DNA from: Acidobacteriota bacterium | Lineage (GTDB): Bacteria > Acidobacteriota > Thermoanaerobaculia > Multivoradales > Multivoraceae | Length of the DNA stretch: 64,000 nt | Assembly (NCBI GenBank): GCA_029263415.1 | Contig: JAJCXN010000038.1 | Location: forward strand, 1-64,000 | Reading direction: 5' to 3' | Shown here: positions 1 to 7,881 of the stretch, piece by piece | Layout of the letters: each line of letters opens with the position of its first letter | Numbering within the stretch: position 1 is the first letter of the stretch | Made by a program: the position numbers and the translations under genes | The notes under the pieces: generated by a model | The model's input: only the letters and a program-made list of their open reading frames with translations | Database searches by the model: none | What the model was told of the DNA's origin: nothing

Positions 1-24
1 CAGGGTGTTGCTTCATACTGCACC

Positions 25-2055
25 TCATAGTGAGAGCTGACGTTTGATGTGTTCTGGGAGGCCTGGGAGACTGCTGGCAAAGGGCTCTGGATCTTGATAG
101 AGCCACCATCGATTACAGTACCGGTGGCGTTCGATGAGTCCTTGTTTGTGCCAGTCAAGGACTTTGGCCCTTCCGACTTTGAAACGTTCCGCGATCTCGT
201 CAGCCGAGCGCAATCCTTGGTCCTTGAGGCGTTGCAGTCGCGTTCTAAGTTTGTAGACCCTTCGGATACGAGAGACGATCGATCCGGTGAAGCGATGCTT
301 CGTGGCTGTGACGAGGCCTTCGTCATCCAGCATTTTGGCGATCTGCCACTCGTCCTGGTCATCAAGGAGGGCATCGATTCGTTGGACGATGTGCTCGGGT
401 GTCTTGCGTAGCTGCCATGCGTTTTTAGGCGCCTCGAGGACGAGAGTTTCGACGGCGCCGCCTCGGAAACGAAGATGGGCGTGGATGTGCTCGCCTCGCT
501 CCAGGGTGACGTCCTCGAGGAGAAGGCGCAGGAGCCGCTTGCGATCTAGAAACGAGGTTTTGGGATCTTGCCAGAAGGACCGGAAATCGCGCGCCAGCGA
601 GCGCGCTTTGGACTTGTCATCATCAGTCAGTGTCGCGCGACTCTGTTCGCGTTTGTCGTAGTCCGTTGTGGCTTCTTCAAGCTTGCGGAGTCTGCGATTC
701 CAGTCTGCTTCTAGCTGCGCTGCAACGAGCCGATTCTCAGGGTCTACAGTTAGGTAACGACGACGGGCGTGGTCCGCTTCGTATCGCATCTGTTCAAGCT
801 GACGCGTTAGGTGATCATCGACCTCGCCCCAGCGCTTCTCGAGTTCCTCTTGGACCTTGAGCGATGTTTCGATGTACAGCGGGCTCACCAGTTCGACCAT
901 GCGCTTGGATATCGCAGCGTCGACCACGCCGCCGTGGACGGACTGACAGATCGCCTCCGATTTCCGCCAGCAATAGTAAAGCGGTGTCAGCCCCTTCGAG
1001 CGGTTCTTGTAGGTGAGCGTCATTCTGCGCCCGCAACGGCCACAGAGCACCAGTCCTTGGAGTAGAGCCGGACCCTCTCGTGCCGGGCCTCGCCGACGAT
1101 CGGCGCCGTGTGCTGCGGCATTGGCTTCTAGTTGACGTTGATTGGTTTCGAATTGCTCGCGGGTGATGTAACCCGGGTGCGCATCCGGAATCACCACGTC
1201 CCATTCAGTCATTGGCTTGTACTTGCGAAGGTACTTGCCACCGGGCAACCGACGTTGGCGCGTTCTGCCGAAAAAGTAGACCCCCGCGTAGCGCGGGTTA
1301 TGCAGCATGCGTAGCGCGGTCGCAAAATCCAAAGCGCGCCACATGACCTCGTTCGTTGGCTTGCCTGCATCAAGGTAGCTGGGAAAGAGCAAGCTTTGCG
1401 AGCGAAACCACTTGACCGTGCCCATCGCAGAGCCGACGCGCACAAAGGTGGCAAACAGCAATCGGATCGATTCTTGGACTTGAGCGTGAGGGTCGAGTAC
1501 CACGCGGTCTAGTGCGTCGTAGACGAATCCCAGTGGCAATCTCAGTTTGAGCTCACCACGGCGAGCCTTGTTCAGCAAGCCACCCTGCAAGCGTGCGCGC
1601 AGCATGTGCAGTTCTGCTTCCGACATCGTGCCCTTCATCCCCAGAAGAAGCCGATCATTGAAATGACTCGGATCGTAAAGACCATCGTCATCTAGCAGCA
1701 AAGTGTCGGTCAGTGCGCACATCTCAAGCAGGCGATGCCAGTCGGTCGAGTTGCGAGCCAAGCGCGACACCTCAAGACCGAGCACCAGGCCTGCTTCTCC
1801 AAGGCCCACTGCAGTCACCAATCGCTTGAAACCAGCACGGTCTTGTGAGGCGCCTGATTGACCTTGATCAGAATCGATCACCTCAATCTGATCTTGGGCC
1901 CAGCCGAGCGCAATCGCGCGCTCACGCAACGCATACTGGCGACGGCCACTCTCTTGATGCTCAATGACCTGATGCAAGCTCGACTGCCTGACATAAAGAA
2001 AGGCTCGTCGAGACAAATGGTCACTTGTGACCTTCGAATTGTCACTCCTTAGCAT
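25..2055 (-). CDS. Large serine recombinase (resolvase/invertase family)
   Basis: A 676-residue site-specific recombinase expected to break and rejoin DNA through a 5'-phosphoserine link. The N-terminal resolvase domain carries the YVRQSS motif, with Ser25 the probable nucleophile, and a conserved SRLARNSTDW arginine region near residue 100. A recombinase domain follows, then a zinc ribbon (LCGRCGRRM ... YYCWRKSE ... C) near residues 335-370 and a long C-terminal helical part. The length fits the large serine recombinases. It is the last gene of a three-gene leftward cassette: its ATG overlaps the preceding stop by 7 nt, and a GGAGG ribosome site sits just upstream. It looks intact. The DNA target is not evident from the sequence. 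Confidence in the family is high; whether it moves this cassette is inference. Confidence 0.93.
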   Translation of the reverse strand: MLRSDNSKVTSDHLSRRAFLYVRQSSLHQVIEHQESGRRQYALRERAIALGWAQDQIEVIDSDQGQSGASQDRAGFKRLVTAVGLGEAGLVLGLEVSRLARNSTDWHRLLEMCALTDTLLLDDDGLYDPSHFNDRLLLGMKGTMSEAELHMLRARLQGGLLNKARRGELKLRLPLGFVYDALDRVVLDPHAQVQESIRLLFATFVRVGSAMGTVKWFRSQSLLFPSYLDAGKPTNEVMWRALDFATALRMLHNPRYAGVYFFGRTRQRRLPGGKYLRKYKPMTEWDVVIPDAHPGYITREQFETNQRQLEANAAAHGADRRRGPAREGPALLQGLVLCGRCGRRMTLTYKNRSKGLTPLYYCWRKSEAICQSVHGGVVDAAISKRMVELVSPLYIETSLKVQEELEKRWGEVDDHLTRQLEQMRYEADHARRRYLTVDPENRLVAAQLEADWNRRLRKLEEATTDYDKREQSRATLTDDDKSKARSLARDFRSFWQDPKTSFLDRKRLLRLLLEDVTLERGEHIHAHLRFRGGAVETLVLEAPKNAWQLRKTPEHIVQRIDALLDDQDEWQIAKMLDDEGLVTATKHRFTGSIVSRIRRVYKLRTRLQRLKDQGLRSADEIAERFKVGRAKVLDWHKQGLIERHRYCNRWWLYQDPEPFASSLPGLPEHIKRQLSL

Positions 2056-2333
2056 CGCGATTCCTCCATTTGACGCAGAAATATGTCGGCCAACACTCCA
2101 GCAATGCGGTCAGCCAAGTCGACCGAAGGGCTGCACAAAACAGGCTCTCTCCGCTTGGGCTGCTGAAGCGCTCCCGTCAGCTGAAAGAGCTTCATCCAAG
2201 CCGTCATCCCTTGGCTCAAAATGACGCTAAGACCACAGCCGACAGCGATGCTGCTGTCGCCCGTCAAAGCGCTCTCGCGGAGCAGCTCGTAGGCATCAAG
2301 CAGCGCGCTCGCAGAGGGTGCTCTCTCGCTCAT
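2049..2333 (-). CDS. Small recombinase-cassette protein, unknown function
   Basis: A 94-residue protein lying between an HTH protein and the serine recombinase. The start (MSERAPSASALLDAY) was chosen because the ATG lies 1 nt after the upstream stop; its end overlaps the recombinase start by 7 nt. This tight packing implies translational coupling. It has no catalytic motif I recognise; it has a central run of small hydrophobic residues (GCGLSVILSQGMTAWM) and a helical C-terminus. A role as accessory factor or regulator of the recombinase is inferred only from position. The same reading frame stays open upstream through an A9 run, so a fusion with the HTH protein by slippage is possible (see findings). 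Confidence 0.7.
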   Translation of the reverse strand: MSERAPSASALLDAYELLRESALTGDSSIAVGCGLSVILSQGMTAWMKLFQLTGALQQPKRREPVLCSPSVDLADRIAGVLADIFLRQMEESRC

Positions 2334-2334
2334 T

Positions 2335-2784
2335 TCACGCGGAGTTTTTTTTTCGTCGTTCGAGTGCTCGCTCGACGCTGCGAGCGTGCACTGTGACGTC
2401 GAATTCGGCCTTGATCCGAGACACCAAAGCCCCTGATCCAAGAGCCGGCTCTGCCTCGATGGTGCGCAGCAAAAACTCGACCACCTCATCGGTGAGCTTG
2501 TGGCCGCCTTTGGGACCGCGTTTCTTCGGAATGAGACCAGGCAATCCTGCACGATCGAATTCAGCCTTAGCCCGGTAGTAAGCAGGTCTCGAGTACCCAA
2601 AGTCTCGAGCGGCTTCGAGGACCGACCCCTGCTCGGCTTGGACCCGACGCAACATCTCGTACTTGACCTGGACGAGGTCAAGGGGATCGAAGAAATCCAT
2701 CTGTTCAAACCGTTTGTCGTGCACATCAGCGACCGAGGGATTGAGGCACCCACTGTCTCGCAGTTTTGTCTTCTTTGAAGGCAT
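2335..2784 (-). CDS. Helix-turn-helix protein of the recombinase cassette
   Basis: A 149-residue protein with a helix-turn-helix region around residues 45-85 (KYEMLRRVQAEQGSVLEAAR, then FGYSRPAYYRA), resembling the N-terminal DNA-binding parts of IS481/IS3-type transposases. A second helical region (LTDEVVEFLLRTIEAEP) follows, also typical of that fold. No DDE catalytic domain is present. The start at 2784 was chosen because AAGGAG lies 6 nt upstream; a start 8 codons further up has no comparable site. It is the first gene of the leftward cassette and sits directly below a strong promoter. It probably binds the element's own DNA, as regulator or accessory targeting factor; this is inference. 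The last codons run through nine consecutive A residues on the coding strand. Confidence 0.75.
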   Translation of the reverse strand: MPSKKTKLRDSGCLNPSVADVHDKRFEQMDFFDPLDLVQVKYEMLRRVQAEQGSVLEAARDFGYSRPAYYRAKAEFDRAGLPGLIPKKRGPKGGHKLTDEVVEFLLRTIEAEPALGSGALVSRIKAEFDVTVHARSVERALERRKKNSA

Positions 2785-2807
2785 ATCGCTCCTTGTATGT
2801 ACCGACA

Positions 2808-2836
2808 ATTATGCCGCTCATAAGAAGATCTGTCAA
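2808..2836 (-). promoter_or_regulatory. Sigma70-type promoter of the recombinase cassette
   Basis: Read on the minus strand, a perfect TTGACA (2831-2836) is separated by exactly 17 nt from CATAAT (2808-2813), five of six matches to the -10 consensus. Transcription would start near 2800, about 15 nt ahead of the HTH gene's ATG, leaving just room for its AAGGAG site. Seen directly in sequence; activity is untested. Confidence 0.75.
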
Positions 2837-2943
2837 GGAAAAATCGTGAGACACCCGATGCAGACTCGTTTCTGATCAGCATTGAGCAAGGATCCCGGAA
2901 TAGAGCAAGGCGAAATTCCCGAGACTGTTACGGCAAAGTTTGC

Positions 2944-3192
2944 TTAACACTCTTCCCGCCCATCCAAGAATCGGCGAGCCGCCAGCAAATCGCTGGCCCG
3001 AAAGTGCGCACGTCCCGATGACTGCTGCTCGAACGCATCCAGACTAAGGAGATCTGTCCATGACAAAGGCAGCCAGGACAACGCCTGCTCGCCGTCGCGG
3101 TAGTAGTAAACCCGTTCCTCGCCCCATGAAACTCGAACCCTTACGTACGAGTACTCCGCGCCTCGATCTGGATGGAATGGGTGGGTGATCAC
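2944..3192 (-). CDS. DUF5372 (Y4bD/Y4pK-like) protein
   Basis: An 82-residue protein beginning ITHPFHPDRGAEYSYVRVRV and continuing through WGEERVYYYRDG and LPLSWTDL. This pattern (THPFHP near the N-terminus, then W-G-E-x-R-V and a later SWTDL) is that of the DUF5372/Y4bD family, small proteins repeatedly found beside serine recombinases of this kind. The function is unknown. It is encoded leftward behind the recombinase promoter region, about 150 nt from the cassette, and probably belongs to the same mobile unit. The GTG at 3192 is the first usable start, but the frame is open further upstream into the adjoining transposase remnant, so the true N-terminus is uncertain. Confidence 0.7.
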   Translation of the reverse strand: MITHPFHPDRGAEYSYVRVRVSWGEERVYYYRDGEQALSWLPLSWTDLLSLDAFEQQSSGRAHFRASDLLAARRFLDGREEC

Positions 3193-3221
3193 AAACCGCT
3201 CGACGACTGATCGCGGTGTAG

Positions 3222-3827
3222 TTGATGACTCTTCCTCAAGGCGTCAAGGAAGGATTAGTGCCGCACCCGACCAGGTGGCCCGGCATCCAATCTGCCAGCG
3301 CTTGGCTCTCGGGCTCGATGCAGCTCGTTGGCCGCTGGATTGACCGAACCGCCTTCTACGAAGTGGAGAGGGGTGCGAGTCGTCGCAAGAAGAAGGTGAG
3401 CCGGAAGTGGTTGGCAAGGAAGGAACTCAAGGCTTGCCAGAGCAAGGTAGTCCTGCCCTTGGCTCCACTACCTTGCACGGACGACATGTCGCCCAAGGAG
3501 CGCCGGGCGATCGCTCATGAGCTGTGCTCATCGATCTTGATGGAGCACAAGGACAAGATCGCGAAGGTTCGGCGCGATTGGAAGAAGAGCCTTTGCGATC
3601 CGCGCAAGTTCGCCTACCAGCCTAAGTCAGCGAAGAGCGACATCGTGCCGGAGGTCCATGCCGACTCCAAGGAAACGTGGCGACTGTGGAAGATCGAATG
3701 GGACGATTGGGTCAACCAATACGAGCGAGCATCGCGGCGGCTTCGAGAGGGGATCACTGAAGCTCTCAGAGAGTTTCCGGAAGGTTGCTTTCTGCCGACC
3801 GGTTGCTTCTGCCGAGCCGGGCCGTAG
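3222..3827 (+). pseudogene. C-terminal fragment of a REP-associated (RAYT/IS200-like) transposase
   Basis: About 200 codons matching the C-terminal half of long RAYT transposases: GLVPHPTRWPGIQSASAWL, then GRWIDRTAFYE, LPLAPLPCTDDMS, a basic DPRKFAYQPKSAKS segment, and a terminal EFPEGCFLPTGCF. The N-terminal HUH/Tyr catalytic domain (His-x-His and active tyrosine) is absent; the recombinase/DUF5372 cassette lies where it should be. It is therefore a 5'-truncated, inactive remnant, and the nominal ATG is probably not a real start. Such enzymes normally act on REP palindromes, and a REP-like palindrome family is scattered over the next 10 kb. That this RAYT once mobilised those repeats is inference. 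Confidence 0.75.
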
Positions 3828-4179
3828 AGACGACGGTTGTAGAGGCTAGAGCCTTGCCTGCACGCTCAGTAGCTCAAGTCGCGTCGCACAGGGACGAAGG
3901 ACGCAGCAACAGGTAGAGATTCGAAAGGTGCTACTGATGCTGTGCTCCGGTTGGGCGGAGCTGTACCTACGGAGCGCCGCTCGGGCTGAAACACCGCGGT
4001 CCGAGCGTCGCAGGGGCGCCGTCTACTTCCTAACGATCTAAAAAGGGGCCAGGCGTGCACAAAGATGCGACCGCTACCACTTGGCGATCCGCCAAGGACT
4101 CTCGCTGTCTTCCTCTCTCTCCGATTCGTTCTACACCCCTGTCTGTTCCCAAGTCCAGGCCGGTTCAAACCACTCGTAG
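3828..4179. other. Intergenic region without recognised gene
   Basis: About 350 nt between the transposase remnant and the stop codon of the S9 peptidase gene. No convincing coding frame was seen. A stretch near 4040-4062 (GGGGCCAGGCGTGCAC followed by AAAGATGCG) weakly resembles the dispersed GTGCCAGGCAC repeat but is too diverged to call. No clear terminator was found for the peptidase gene. Confidence 0.4.
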
Positions 4180-6288
4180 CTACCGATCCGGAGTCGATGT
4201 GTCCTCTGCATTCTCAGCGCCTACACCGCCTTCACCTTCCCCCTCCGGCCACCTCTCGAACCAATGTCGAAGGTACAGCTGCGTGCGCAAAAAATTCGAC
4301 GGCTTCGACGACGTGCCGTGAAACTCCTCGTTAAAACGAACCATGGCCGTCGGCACTTTGCGCATCTTCAGCGCCTGGTAGTACTCCTCGGTTTGGGCAA
4401 TGGGAGTTCGCAGATCTTCAACACCGGTCATCAGCATGGTGGGCGTGGTGACGTTGCCGACGTACATGATGGGTGAGCGACGCAGGTGCTCGCTCGGGTC
4501 TTCCCAAAAATCCTTCTCGAAGTTCTTGTACCAGTAGTTGGGGCCGTCGGTTGTGCCGACGAAGGAAAGCCAGTTGGTCACCGGACAGTTGGACGAGGCT
4601 GCGGCGAAGCGATTGGTATGGCCAACGACCCAGGCTGTGAGCACGCCACCGCCACTGCACCCGTAGACGTACATGCGCTTCTCATCGACGTAGCCTTCGC
4701 CGAGGACCACGTCCACGCCTTTCATGAGGTCGTCATAGTCCTTGCTGGGGTAGGCCCACTTGATGGCGTTGCCGAAGGGACTGCCGTAACCCGAAGAACC
4801 ACGCGGATTGGTGTACAGCACCACGTACCCGTTGGCGGCATGTTCCTGCCAACCGAAATTGAAGCCGGTGTTGTACATGCCGTGGGGCCCACCGTGAATG
4901 GCGAGCATTAAGGGGTAGGTCTGGTTGGGGTCGAAGTTCGGGGGCTTGACGATCCAGCCCTGGATACGGAAATCATCCACCGAGTCGTACCAGATCTCTT
5001 CCACCTTTCCGAGATCGACGCCGGCGAGAATGTCTTCGTTGACTCGAGTCAGAAATCTCGGAGTGGAGGCGGTCTGATTCAGATCGATTGCCACCACATC
5101 AGCAGGCTGCTGAGGAGAGGTCATCACTCCCACAGCTCGGTTGCCGCGGAGCATGGACACAGTCAACATGTGATCACCGTCGGTGACCTTGCGCAGCTGG
5201 CCACGACCAGGAGCAAAGTACAGATTGCGATCGCCACTGTCGGAGGTGTTGAAGTAGACGCCGCTCGAGTCCGGCTTCCACATGAGGTTGTTGGGCGAAC
5301 GATCGAGATCGGCAGTGAGCACTCGAGATTCGCCTTCGGTGGCGCCGGGCTCTACTTCGTCGGAGTTGCCTAGGGGCATGACGTGGAGGACACTTTCGAT
5401 ATAGGTGTCGTCGGTCCAGTCGTAGCCGGTATAGGCCACCCATTTGCCGTCTGGAGAGACGCTCGGGCTGCTGTCGACGCCAGGGCGCGTGGTGAGCTGA
5501 CGGAGAGCGGCGCCGTCGGCACTGATGGCGTAGACGTCGCTCTCGCGGATGGCGTACTCCCAGTCGTCATCGCGGAAGGCGGAGAACAAGATTTCGTTGC
5601 TGTCAGGCGTCCAGCTCAGACTGCCGCCGCTGTGGAAGTCACCTTCGGTCAGTTGACGCGCGGTGCCCCCTTCGGCGGTGACCACGAAGATTTGCCGAAA
5701 GCCTTCCTCGATGAAGCCTTGGCGATCTCGACGGTAGGTCACGCTCTCGACGATGCGGGGAGTCTCGGTCCACTTGGAACCTTCCGGTGCAGCAGGCATG
5801 TCGATCTTCCAAGAGGTCTTGGTGGGGACCAAGGAGACGAAGGCAAGATGTTGACCGTCGGGCGACCACTCCAAATTGGAAGGTGGCTTGTCGACACGGG
5901 TGATCTGAGTAGTACCACCATTAGCGTCCATCCATCTGACATGGATCTGAGGCCCTTTGGGTTCGCCCTCCGCTACGTAGGCCAGCCGGGTGCCATCTGG
6001 CGACCAGCGTGGTGAGCTCCCTTCCAAGAGAAAGCGGCCGCCACTGCCGTCGGCGCTCATGATCCACACCGCCGACTTCCACTGATCGTTGATCTTGTCC
6101 ACCCACCGTCGGGTGTAGACGATGCGCTCCCCGTCGGGAGAGAGCTGAGGATCGGAAACCCGCTCGAATTCCAGATAGTCGGTGAGTTGGAGGTGGCGGG
6201 ATTCGGCGGCACTCAAAGCGCTCGCAGAGAGTGTCATCGCAGCGATGAGCACCGCTGTTAGGAAACAGGTGGAGGATCGACGGATCAT
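4180..6288 (-). CDS. S9 family peptidase (prolyl oligopeptidase-like), secreted
   Basis: A 702-residue serine peptidase expected to cleave short peptides outside the cytoplasm. The start at 6288 is preceded by AGGAC and gives a clear signal peptide (MIRRSSTCFLTAVLIAAM, cleavage after ALSA). The N-terminal two thirds is a WD40-like/TolB-type propeller with repeated SPDG motifs (LSPDGERIVYT, WSPDGQHLAF, VSPDGKWVAYT). The C-terminal alpha/beta hydrolase has the nucleophile in GCSGGG (about Ser545), the acid in GVEDLRTP (about Asp625) and the histidine in EEFHGTSS (about His657). Length and order match acylaminoacyl/dipeptidyl peptidases. A longer frame upstream to 6378 lacks a good ribosome site. 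It is monocistronic, with accessory sequences on both sides. Confidence 0.95.
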   Translation of the reverse strand: MIRRSSTCFLTAVLIAAMTLSASALSAAESRHLQLTDYLEFERVSDPQLSPDGERIVYTRRWVDKINDQWKSAVWIMSADGSGGRFLLEGSSPRWSPDGTRLAYVAEGEPKGPQIHVRWMDANGGTTQITRVDKPPSNLEWSPDGQHLAFVSLVPTKTSWKIDMPAAPEGSKWTETPRIVESVTYRRDRQGFIEEGFRQIFVVTAEGGTARQLTEGDFHSGGSLSWTPDSNEILFSAFRDDDWEYAIRESDVYAISADGAALRQLTTRPGVDSSPSVSPDGKWVAYTGYDWTDDTYIESVLHVMPLGNSDEVEPGATEGESRVLTADLDRSPNNLMWKPDSSGVYFNTSDSGDRNLYFAPGRGQLRKVTDGDHMLTVSMLRGNRAVGVMTSPQQPADVVAIDLNQTASTPRFLTRVNEDILAGVDLGKVEEIWYDSVDDFRIQGWIVKPPNFDPNQTYPLMLAIHGGPHGMYNTGFNFGWQEHAANGYVVLYTNPRGSSGYGSPFGNAIKWAYPSKDYDDLMKGVDVVLGEGYVDEKRMYVYGCSGGGVLTAWVVGHTNRFAAASSNCPVTNWLSFVGTTDGPNYWYKNFEKDFWEDPSEHLRRSPIMYVGNVTTPTMLMTGVEDLRTPIAQTEEYYQALKMRKVPTAMVRFNEEFHGTSSKPSNFLRTQLYLRHWFERWPEGEGEGGVGAENAEDTSTPDR

Positions 6289-6354
6289 TGCTTTGTCCTG
6301 GTAGGGGTCTAGTTGTTTGGTGAGTCCCACATGATAGATGAAACGCGGTGCTCC

Positions 6355-6387
6355 GCAGCAAAGGGTGCCAGAAGGCACATGCTGCGG
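6355..6387 (+). repeat. Dispersed palindromic repeat, copy 1
   Basis: A copy of a REP-like repeat: GCAAAGGGTGCCAGAAGGCA, then CATGCTGCGG. The palindromic core GTGCC...GGCAC is split by an AAG insertion, and an outer GCA.../TGC pair remains. It lies between the S9 peptidase start and an AbiEi remnant. Confidence 0.65.
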
Positions 6388-6422
6388 TTCGGCCAGTCCT
6401 CACGCACAAAAAGCCACACCAA

Positions 6423-6780
6423 ATGCCACCTTACGTGCTCAAGGACTTACAGGTGACTTCAGAAACCAAATCGACCCGGCCGTTCCTGAACGACCTCCAG
6501 ACCGGCAACCGCTCCACCTTCACCACCGAGGAACTCTCCAAGGGACTCGGTCGGAGCTTGGTGGCATCCCGGGCCGCGCTACGCCGACTGCGCACCGCGG
6601 GTGAGGTTGCCTCGCCGCTGCGGGGTTTTCATACCGTGGTGCCGCCCGAGTACCGCGCGCTCGGATCCTTGCCCGCTGACCGGTTCGTGGCGGACCTGAT
6701 GGCTCACCTCGGGTGAGCCTTACTATGCAACTCTGCTCACCGCCGCTGCCTTCCAGCAAAAGGTGCCAGCCACATGTTGC
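6423..6780 (+). pseudogene. AbiEi-type antitoxin/regulator, frameshifted and truncated
   Basis: The first ~98 codons encode an N-terminal winged-helix like that of AbiEi antitoxins of type IV abortive-infection systems: TFTTEELSKGLGRSLVASRA, then LRRLRTAGEVASPLRGFHTV, VPPEYRALG and a D-L-M-A-H-L motif. The frame stops at 6716. Removing one G near 6711-6713 restores the family continuation L-G-E-P-Y-Y-A-T-L-L-T-A-A-A, after which the sequence runs straight into dispersed repeat copy 2 and the rest of the gene is gone. The AbiEii nucleotidyltransferase partner is absent. The remnant is bracketed by two copies of the same repeat. It is non-functional as a complete antitoxin; whether the short DNA-binding domain is still made is unknown. 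Confidence 0.75.
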
Positions 6781-6790
6781 GGGTCGCCAG
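6753..6790 (+). repeat. Dispersed palindromic repeat, copy 2
   Basis: Contains CCAGCAAAAGGTGCCAGCCA followed by CATGTTGCGGG, sharing the GGTGCCAG...CATGTTGCG body of the family. It sits at the exact point where AbiEi homology ends, so it marks the deletion or insertion boundary of that gene. Confidence 0.7.
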
Positions 6791-7216
6791 CCCAGCATCG
6801 AGAGATCGCAGATCCTGAGACTTGAGGTAGGTACACGATCAAGCGGTACGAAAGCGAATACAAAGTCGTCGACAGAGCGTGCCGGGACCGTGACCTTGCT
6901 CCCCGAATCATCCGACTCAAAGTTCAGGCCGCTGCGATTCGAGGGAGACGAAGCAGAGGAGCTCGCGATACTCGCAGAGCTTGTCGCTGTGTTGACAAAG
7001 GCCAGGGACTGGGGACGGCCGAGGCCGACCAGTCCTGCGCGCCCCGAACCCCTCAACCTGAAAGGCAGGTGGCGCCGAGCCACCACCTTCCGGGTTGCTT
7101 CGCACTGCCATCAACCGAGTGTTGGTGGACAGTTGGAGCAAATCATCACTGCCTTGAACCAGACCATGACGGTGTATGGGTTCCGGTTGCCACCAAACCG
7201 AGACCAGTCACCCCCT
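6791..7216. other. Intergenic region without recognised gene
   Basis: About 425 nt between the repeat and the BrnA-like antitoxin. Open frames exist on both strands but none has a start with ribosome site or recognisable motif, and their composition looks like chance frames in GC-rich DNA. It may contain eroded remains of the AbiE system, but I could not identify any. Confidence 0.4.
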
Positions 7217-7477
7217 CTACCCCTCCCGCCTCTCCACATACTTGTGCAGCACACTCGCCGCCAAGGTCTGGTATGGAATCCCTTCTTCCAGCGCACGCTT
7301 CTGCAAGCCAACGAGGTCTTTCGTTGACAACCGAATGTTGATGCGCCGGTCCTTCTTGAAGGTTGCAGCGGCGTAGCTCTGGTAGCGCTCGACTTCGCTC
7401 TTGTCAGCGACGGAGTTCCACTCCCCTTTGTCTACAGAGCGAAGGAGCTCTCGTTCTTCTTTGTCCAACTTAGCCAT
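7217..7477 (-). CDS. BrnA/CopG-like antitoxin
   Basis: An 86-residue antitoxin. The C-terminal half, RRINIRLSTKDLVGLQKRA followed by EGIPYQTLAASVLHKYV, is the ribbon-helix-helix DNA-binding region typical of the CopG-like antitoxins that accompany BrnT-type RNase toxins. The N-terminal part (DKEERELLRSVDKGEW) is the toxin-neutralising segment by analogy. The start at 7477 (MAKLDKEE) overlaps the end of the upstream toxin frame by 8 nt, the usual toxin-first arrangement. The gene is intact although the toxin is frameshifted, so it may persist as an orphan repressor of the palindrome at 7764-7778. Function is inferred from family and neighbourhood. Confidence 0.8.
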   Translation of the reverse strand: MAKLDKEERELLRSVDKGEWNSVADKSEVERYQSYAAATFKKDRRINIRLSTKDLVGLQKRALEEGIPYQTLAASVLHKYVERREG

Positions 7478-7756
7478 GATCGCCTCCGCTCTTGGTTTGC
7501 TTGGTTGCCTTACGGCTCGGGATGATCGTCTTTGAGAACACTCCTCGCTCATTTTCTACAAACGGCACGAGGTACACGTAGTCGGCTATGTCCACTACGA
7601 GGACCTCTGCCCAAGGATAGAGATCTTGATTCGGGTGCTCGAGCACGTCGAGTAAGTCGACCCGCTCAACGTGAATACAACGTCCTCAAAGCCAAGCCCA
7701 CGTTCGCGCCGCAACCGTTCGTTCTTGTCGGCATTCCAGTCGAAGTAGGACAGTGA
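7470..7756 (-). pseudogene. BrnT-like toxin with a 1-nt frameshift
   Basis: The minus strand encodes YFDWNADKNERLRRERGLGF followed by EDVVF, then, one frame over, HVERVDLLDVLEHPNQDLYP and VDIADYVYLVPFVENE with terminal KTIIPSRKAT. Together these give the full BrnT-like fold (W-D-x-x-K-N start, LLDVLEHPN centre, YLVPF and KTIIPSR end). A single missing nucleotide near 7673 separates the halves, so the toxin cannot be made as one chain unless frameshifting or a sequencing error is involved. No ordinary ATG or GTG start was found in frame near 7750 either. The stop overlaps the antitoxin ATG. Confidence 0.75.
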
Positions 7757-7763
7757 AATGTTA

Positions 7764-7778
7764 GCACACGTTGTGTGC
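7764..7778. promoter_or_regulatory. Palindrome upstream of the BrnT/BrnA-like pair, candidate operator
   Basis: GCACAC-GTT-GTGTGC is a perfect inverted repeat with 6-nt arms and a 3-nt centre, a few nucleotides upstream of the toxin frame. Ribbon-helix-helix antitoxins commonly autoregulate through such sites. The assignment is inferred from position and symmetry. Confidence 0.5.
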
Positions 7779-7798
7779 CTTTCGTAGTCAGACCCTAA

Positions 7799-7875
7799 TC
7801 ACCGCGCTTCAGTGTAATCGGCCGCTTCTTCGAGAGCTGCCAGGGCCAGGGGTTCGTATTTGATCTGTTAGAGCC
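7799..7875 (-). pseudogene. N-terminal stub of a RelE/ParE-type toxin
   Basis: Immediately after the Phd antitoxin, the minus strand reads IKYEPLALAALEEAADYTEA followed by R and a stop. This is the opening strand and helix of RelE/ParE toxins (typically x-I-x-Y-x-P-x-A-x-x-E-L-x-E-A-A-x-Y-Y-E). The rest of the toxin, including the catalytic C-terminus, is missing; the next sequence belongs to the BrnT promoter region. The pair has thus lost its toxin while the antitoxin stays intact. Confidence 0.55.
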
Positions 7876-7881
7876 CCCGGC

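Noticed and set aside
2049-2882. A 277-codon frame on the minus strand covering the whole HTH gene
   Set aside because: Its first two thirds are a shifted reading of the HTH gene with improbable composition (Ser/Arg-rich); only the last 94 codons, with their own start at 2333, look real.
4031-4062. Possible extra copy of the dispersed GTGCCAGGCAC repeat
   Set aside because: Only the GCCAGGC and GATGCG parts align, with disrupted spacing; too diverged.
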